The notes under the pieces are model-generated. The model saw only the letters and a list, made by a program, of their open reading frames with translations, was not told the origin of the DNA and searched no databases. Of a stretch of 64,000 bases of DNA, positions 60,167 to 64,000 are shown one piece after another. Source of the DNA: Arthrobacter zhangbolii (GTDB lineage: Bacteria; Actinomycetota; Actinomycetes; Actinomycetales; Micrococcaceae); the NCBI RefSeq assembly GCF_022869865.1, contig NZ_CP094984.1:3038001-3102000 (forward strand). Reading direction: 5' to 3'. The position numbers and the translations under genes are program-made. Within the stretch, counting starts at the first letter, position 1. Each line of letters begins with the position of its first letter.

Positions 60167-60712
60167 CTACCAGATGTGGGGAGCAGGACGGCGGGTGCTC
60201 GGCAGGGCCACACTGGCGCGCCATTCCTTGATCCATTCAGGGAGAACAAGGTCCGACGGCGGAACCGCGCCCACCTTCTTGAAGATCTCCTCGTTGGACA
60301 GCGGGCCGTTCTTCGAGAGGAACCTGCAGCCAATATGCGCGCTGGCGTAAATCTCGCCGTCGGCGACCATCCGCTGCTCCAGGTAGATCGCCCGGTCATC
60401 AAAACCGACAATCCTGGATTCGATGGTGTAGCGCTGATGCAGCTGCAGCGACTTGCGGAAGCTGATGGTCTCGTTGTTCACCACCGGGCTCCACTTGTGC
60501 TTTTTCATCAGATCCCACATGCCGCTGCGCACCAGCAGGTCGAACCGGCCCAGGTCCATCAGCGAGAGGTACATGCCGTTGTTCAGGTGCATCGCCACGT
60601 CAATGTCCGTGACCAGCACCCGCATGGGCACGGAGGAGGACTCAAAGAACCCCAGCTTGGGGCGGCGGCGGGCGCGGAAGAGGATCAGGATGGTGCGCAG
60701 AATCAGGTGCAT
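60167..60712 (-). CDS. Thioesterase-like (hotdog fold, THEM6-like) protein
   Basis: A 181-aa protein. VTDIDVAMHLNNGMYLSLMDLGRFDLLVRSG is the hotdog active-site region, with Asp and the HLNNGMY motif, and VVNNETISFRKSLQLHQRYTIESRIVGFDDRAIYLEQRM is the central strand block. Hydrolysis of an acyl-CoA is likely; the specific chain is unknown. The ATG before HLILRTILILF is chosen, giving a short hydrophobic N terminus that may associate with the membrane. Confidence 0.8.
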   Translation of the reverse strand: MHLILRTILILFRARRRPKLGFFESSSVPMRVLVTDIDVAMHLNNGMYLSLMDLGRFDLLVRSGMWDLMKKHKWSPVVNNETISFRKSLQLHQRYTIESRIVGFDDRAIYLEQRMVADGEIYASAHIGCRFLSKNGPLSNEEIFKKVGAVPPSDLVLPEWIKEWRASVALPSTRRPAPHIW

Positions 60713-60861
60713 GGCCGCTATATTACCGCTCAGTAACTTAGTCCGGTAGACGGCGCGGTTTCTTTTCCTTCCCGCGTCGCCGCCGCTGCCAGGCACCCGC
60801 CCTTCCGTGAGTTCCCACACCACTCTGTCCCGCCGTCGTCGGCCGCGCTAGCCTGCCCGGC

Positions 60862-61158
60862 ATGCATACCCTTGTTGTCCTGTACGGGCACCCGCTGGAT
60901 CACGATGCGTTTCGGACGCACTTCACCACCGTGCACCTGCCGCTGGCCCGGAACATTCCCGGCATCCGCGGCTTCCGACACTCGCACCGGCTCACTGCAC
61001 CGGAGGGTACGGCACCCTACTTCGCCCTGTTCGAGGCGGATTTCGACGACGAGCCCGCCATGCAGGAGGCCATGACCACCGCCGAGGGCCAGCTGGCCAA
61101 CGCCGACATCCCCAACTTCGCCAGCGGCGGGGTGACCGTTTTCACCTACCGGCGCTAG
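60862..61158 (+). CDS. EthD family protein
   Basis: A 98-aa dimeric alpha-beta barrel-type protein: MHTLVVLYGHPLDHDAFRTHFTTVHLPLARNIPGIRGFRHSHR is the EthD/DUF family N-terminal half, followed by FALFEADFDDEPAMQEAM. Roles in EthD relatives include ether or polyketide metabolism; none is inferable here. The gene is divergent from the thioesterase gene and convergent with the DUF6308-like gene. Confidence 0.85.
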   Translation: MHTLVVLYGHPLDHDAFRTHFTTVHLPLARNIPGIRGFRHSHRLTAPEGTAPYFALFEADFDDEPAMQEAMTTAEGQLANADIPNFASGGVTVFTYRR

Positions 61159-61172
61159 CTGCGCGGGCACTG

Positions 61173-61865
61173 TCAGTCCTCCCCGGCCACATGCTTGTAC
61201 CCGCGCCGGCGGCCGTCCATCCACAGGATGACATCCATGACCCGCAGGGTGGAGACCGGGGCGGGCAGGTCCGCGCGGCTTTGAACGGCTGCGAGCCGGC
61301 GGGCCAGGTCCCTGTCATCCATGGTCAGCAGGGAATGCCATTCCTCCCACTGCGTGAGTGACGTGCCCAGACCGGCGCTTCTCGCCACCGTCGCATCCCA
61401 GATCGGGATGAGTTTGGGCCGCTTCCGTGCCAGCAGCTTGCTGGCCTTGCCGGCCCCCGTCTTCCACTGCCCGCCCTTGTAACCGCGGAAAAGATCCCAG
61501 AGCAGCCAGGCCGGGCTTTCCTTGCCCAGCACGTGGAAGTACTCCACGGGAGTGACATCCTCCATGGCAAGGTCCGCCGGGATGAGTTCCAGCAGCTCAC
61601 CTATCTGGGCTGCCTTGGTTTCGAGCAGGCCTACCACCGCCGGACCGGTAATTTCCTCACCCAGCAGGGCAAGGGCCACCAGGTCATCGGCGGTGATGCG
61701 GTTCGCGACACCCGGTGCGTCCCCTCCGCCGGCCCACGTATCGAACCGCGCGCCGGTCCGCACATGCCCGGAGGTGAGTTTCTGCCGGTAGTAGCGGTGC
61801 AGGAGGTCCGCGGCGTCGTCGATGTGCTTGGCATCCAGGATTGCTGGCAGGTCCACGGTGTCCAC
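61173..61865 (-). CDS. DUF6308-like actinobacterial protein
   Basis: A 230-aa soluble protein of unknown function. GARFDTWAGGGDAPGVANRITADDLVALALLGEEITG near the N terminus and WDLFRGYKGGQWKTGAGKASKLLARKRPKLIPIWDATVAR in the middle resemble the DUF6308 family of actinobacteria. It is one base away from the betaine-binding protein gene on the same strand, so it may be the last gene of the OpuC-type operon, which is unusual. Confidence 0.7.
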   Translation of the reverse strand: MDTVDLPAILDAKHIDDAADLLHRYYRQKLTSGHVRTGARFDTWAGGGDAPGVANRITADDLVALALLGEEITGPAVVGLLETKAAQIGELLELIPADLAMEDVTPVEYFHVLGKESPAWLLWDLFRGYKGGQWKTGAGKASKLLARKRPKLIPIWDATVARSAGLGTSLTQWEEWHSLLTMDDRDLARRLAAVQSRADLPAPVSTLRVMDVILWMDGRRRGYKHVAGED

Positions 61866-61866
61866 C

Positions 61867-62865
61867 TCACTCGGGAGCGGTAATCAGGCCCTTCAAAACC
61901 ATCCAGTCATAGGCGACGTCGGCCGGCTCCTCGCCGTTCACGTCCACTGCCAGGTTCATTTTCCTCAGTTCCTCGTCCGTCAGCAACGGTGCGATCTGGG
62001 CGAAAACGGCTTCGAGTTCCGGATATTCCTCCAGTGCTTTCGTGTTGAAGACCGGTGCGGCGTTGTAGGCGGGGAAATACGCCAGATCATCCTCCAGGAT
62101 GGTCAGCCCCAGTGAGTCGATCCGCCCGTCCGTGGCAAAGACCTCGCCGAAGTTGCATTCGCCGGTATCGGTGGCCGAATACACGGCGCCGGTGTCGTAA
62201 ATGCCGATGTTGCCCTCCGGGACACCCTCAGGTGAGCCGCGGGGGAGGCCGTAGCGTTCCAGCATCGGGTTCATGCCGTCGGGTCGGGAGTTGAATTCCG
62301 CCTCCAGGCAGAACGTGCGTTCCTCCACCGGCAGGGCGGCAATGTCTGAAATGCTCTCCACCCCCAGTTCCTCCGCGGCCTCATTGCGGATGGCAAACGC
62401 ATAGGTGTTGTTCATGGGCGCGGGTGCCCCCCACGTCAGACCGTTGGCCAGATCCGCATCGTGTACCGCCTGCCACTGCTCCTGTTTGTCCGCTATGCCT
62501 TCGGTCATCCCCAGGTACGCAATCCAACCGGTGCCGGTGTACTCCCACGTCACAGCCGCCTGCCCGGAAACCATCAATTCGCGGGCCGGTTGGCTGCCGG
62601 GAATGTTGGTCAGGTCGGTGACCTCGAACCCGGCGGCCCTGGTGGCCAGCACGGAGATTTTGCCCAGGATCAGCTGTTCGGTGAAGTTCTTCCCCGTGAC
62701 GGTAAGTTTCGCGTCATCAGGCAGGCCTTCGAGCGGCTGGATCAACCCGGGTTCGGCGTCCGGAACGTAGGAATCTGCCGGCTGCAGGCCGCATCCGGTG
62801 AGCAGCAGGCCGAAGGCGGCACCTGCTGCTGCGAACCGTAAACGGGCCGTTGACCGCGTCTTCAT
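61867..62865 (-). CDS. Glycine betaine/choline-type ABC substrate-binding lipoprotein (OpuCC/ProX-like)
   Basis: A 332-aa receptor for compatible solutes. Signal peptide with lipobox LLTGCG (Cys25). LTVTGKNFTEQLILGKISVLATRAAGFEV, GQAAVTWEYTGTGWIAYLGMTEGIAD and IYDTGAVYSATDTGECNFGEVFATDGRIDSLGLTILEDD are characteristic of the OpuAC/OsmF class, including aromatic residues that cage quaternary ammonium groups. The ATG overlaps the permease stop in TGATG. The upstream open frame is not used. Confidence 0.88.
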   Translation of the reverse strand: MKTRSTARLRFAAAGAAFGLLLTGCGLQPADSYVPDAEPGLIQPLEGLPDDAKLTVTGKNFTEQLILGKISVLATRAAGFEVTDLTNIPGSQPARELMVSGQAAVTWEYTGTGWIAYLGMTEGIADKQEQWQAVHDADLANGLTWGAPAPMNNTYAFAIRNEAAEELGVESISDIAALPVEERTFCLEAEFNSRPDGMNPMLERYGLPRGSPEGVPEGNIGIYDTGAVYSATDTGECNFGEVFATDGRIDSLGLTILEDDLAYFPAYNAAPVFNTKALEEYPELEAVFAQIAPLLTDEELRKMNLAVDVNGEEPADVAYDWMVLKGLITAPE

Positions 62866-63644
62866 CAGAGTCCTTTCGGCCGGGCCATGTGTTCCACAAC
62901 GCGCCCGATCCAATCCACGATCAGGGCGAGCAGGGCCACCAGCACGGCACCGGCCACCAACACGGTGGTGAGGTTCAGGTTCACTCCGGTGGTGATGAGG
63001 ATGCCCAGCCCGCCGCCGTTGACGAAGGTCGCCAGGGTGGCGGTGCCTACCAGCAGCACCAGTGCGGTCCGCACCCCGGAGAGCATGATCGGCACGGCCA
63101 GCGGAAGCTCAAGTCTGAACAGCACGCCAGTCGAGCTCATTCCCACGCCGCGGCCGGCTTCTACGATGCGCGGGTCCACCTGCTGCAGCCCCACCATGGT
63201 GTTCCGCATAACGGGTAACAGGGCATACACCACCAGCGCAGTGACTGCGGCCCGGAATCCGAATCCGAGCCAGAAGGCCAGCAGTACCAGCAGCCCGATC
63301 GCCGGTGCCGCCTGCCCTATATTGGCCACGGCCATCACGGGCCCGGTGATCCGGTGCAGCCGCCCGCGTGTCAGGACCACGCCCAGCGGGATGGCAATCA
63401 CCAGCACAATCACCGCGGCAACGCCGGTGAGGAGCAGATGCTGCACGGTGTAGTCCCAGAGGGCCGCCGGGGCCAGAGTGGTGCGCTCGGAGGCACTCAG
63501 CTCCGCCGTGCTCAGCCACAGCGTCAGCAGTGCAAAGGCCACCGCGATTCCTGCCAGCTGCAGGATCAGCGGACGCCACGACGCCGGCGCGGCACCATCC
63601 TGTGCCTGGGTCTGGGCCGCCGCCTGCGAAGCCACCGCGCTCAC
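62865..63644 (-). CDS. Glycine betaine-type ABC permease (OpuCB/OpuCD-like)
   Basis: A 259-aa permease with about six helices. GVAAVIVLVIAIPLGVVLTRGRL, VANIGQAAPAIGLLVLLAFWLGFGF and GLQQVDPRIVEAGRGVGMSSTGVLFRLELPLAVPIMLSGVRTALVLLVGTATLATFVNGGGLG (EAA loop) mark the family. It overlaps the ATPase gene by four bases and the binding-protein gene by one, so the complex is made stoichiometrically. A second permease subunit may lie beyond the right edge. Confidence 0.9.
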   Translation of the reverse strand: MSAVASQAAAQTQAQDGAAPASWRPLILQLAGIAVAFALLTLWLSTAELSASERTTLAPAALWDYTVQHLLLTGVAAVIVLVIAIPLGVVLTRGRLHRITGPVMAVANIGQAAPAIGLLVLLAFWLGFGFRAAVTALVVYALLPVMRNTMVGLQQVDPRIVEAGRGVGMSSTGVLFRLELPLAVPIMLSGVRTALVLLVGTATLATFVNGGGLGILITTGVNLNLTTVLVAGAVLVALLALIVDWIGRVVEHMARPKGL

Positions 63645-64000
63645 TGCGGTGCTCCGGTGCCGGCGACGTCCTGGACGGGGACCGGGTCCCCGGCACGCTG
63701 GATCATGCCGCTGTTGATGCCCACCGGCGCACTCGATGACCCCTGCTGCGCGGCGTCGTTCGCTGCAGTGATGGCCTCCATCACGGTCTGGACTGTCACC
63801 ATGCCCAGGAAACTCTCGCGCGGCCCGGTGACCAGTGCCGCGCCGGTGCTGGAAACCAGCATGGTGTCCAGGGCGTCGTTCAAAGTTGCCTGGTTACCGA
63901 TCACCGGAAGCCGCGGATCAACGGCGTCGGTGTGCCGGTCCAGGCGGCTGAGCTGGCGGCGGGAAAGCCATTGGATGGGCCGGCCGCGTTCATCGAGCAC
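63641..64000 (-). CDS. Glycine betaine-type ABC ATPase, C-terminal part only
   Basis: The last 119 residues of an OpuCA/ProV-type ATPase; the ATP-binding domain is outside the window. The visible part is a CBS-type regulatory region (GNQATLNDALDTMLVSSTGAALVTGPRESFLGMVTVQTVMEAIT), which in this family senses ionic strength or cyclic-di-AMP. The tail ends SSAPVGINSGMIQRAGDPVPVQDVAGTGAPQ. Confidence 0.82.
   Translation of the reverse strand: MLDERGRPIQWLSRRQLSRLDRHTDAVDPRLPVIGNQATLNDALDTMLVSSTGAALVTGPRESFLGMVTVQTVMEAITAANDAAQQGSSSAPVGINSGMIQRAGDPVPVQDVAGTGAPQ

Noticed and set aside
1-64000. CRISPR array, prophage, insertion sequence or integrated element
   Set aside because: No regularly spaced repeats, transposase, integrase, phage or conjugation genes were recognised, and the gene content is uniformly chromosomal in style.

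Overview
The window is chromosomal DNA from a high-GC Gram-positive actinobacterium. The gene content fits Arthrobacter or a near relative (Micrococcaceae). It includes a CCC-anticodon tRNA-Gly, a self-cleaving PanD, a dUMP-forming type of dCTP deaminase, cysteine-poor rpmB-rpmG-rpsN, IdeR/DmdR-type iron boxes, a TIGR03085-type (DinB-like) protein, several GTG/TTG starts and TAGTG/ATGA gene junctions. The genus is an inference from gene content; no rRNA is present. I see no insertion sequence, prophage, CRISPR array or conjugation gene. The region is ordinary core and accessory metabolism, transport-heavy, and genes cover nearly all of it on both strands.

Layout. 1-9 kb: the truncated MrpA antiporter gene, a UMF1-type MFS protein, dcd, tryptophan 2,3-dioxygenase diverging from an SseB-like gene, a protealysin-type M4 protease overlapping its emfourin-type inhibitor, tRNA-Gly, panD and an AEC carrier. 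9-15 kb: a complete sugar ABC importer operon (lipoprotein, two permeases, ATPase) and a membrane-anchored unknown. 14.7-20.4 kb (minus strand): an NHL-repeat thioredoxin coupled to a CopD-CtaG fusion, HU, and a ribosomal protein operon. 20.7-27.1 kb: a GlgC-like enzyme, MarR, a ProP-like symporter, a GDSL hydrolase, a lipid kinase and an M23 peptidase.

27.3-34.8 kb is a minus-strand iron/siderophore operon: four FecCD permeases in two pairs, one ATPase, a siderophore-interacting reductase and a lipoprotein. It sits behind an iron box. A second siderophore-binding lipoprotein at 42.7-43.8 kb has its own iron box. Both promoters also share a 17-bp motif, TACGCAAC-(A/G)T(A/T)A(A/G)-CGTT, beyond the iron box. 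Between them lie an ECM4-type thiol transferase, an SDR, a thioredoxin reductase-like protein, an APC permease, a BrkB protein, a PRC-barrel protein and an MscS-like channel.

43.9-54.1 kb: an orphan Rieske ferredoxin and reductase pair with a MarR gene, a TIGR03085 protein, a very-long-chain-type acyl-CoA dehydrogenase, and a TetR gene diverging from SDR, acyl-CoA dehydrogenase and APH-kinase genes. Those three resemble a split ACAD10/11 (4-hydroxyacyl-CoA) pathway. A zinc alcohol dehydrogenase follows. 54.2-58.6 kb: an OFA-type MFS transporter translationally coupled to a 34-aa partner too short for routine ORF calling, and a 649-aa heptad-repeat protein tethered by a membrane segment at each end. 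58.6-64 kb: IclR, a RibD-type reductase, a thioesterase, an EthD-like protein, a DUF6308-like protein and an OpuC-type glycine betaine ABC system that runs off the right edge.

The most interesting items are the 34-aa transporter partner, the heptad-repeat protein with its 84-bp tandem repeat, the split ACAD/APH operon with its palindromic operator, the shared 17-bp motif at the two iron-box promoters, and the protealysin/emfourin pair in an actinobacterium.
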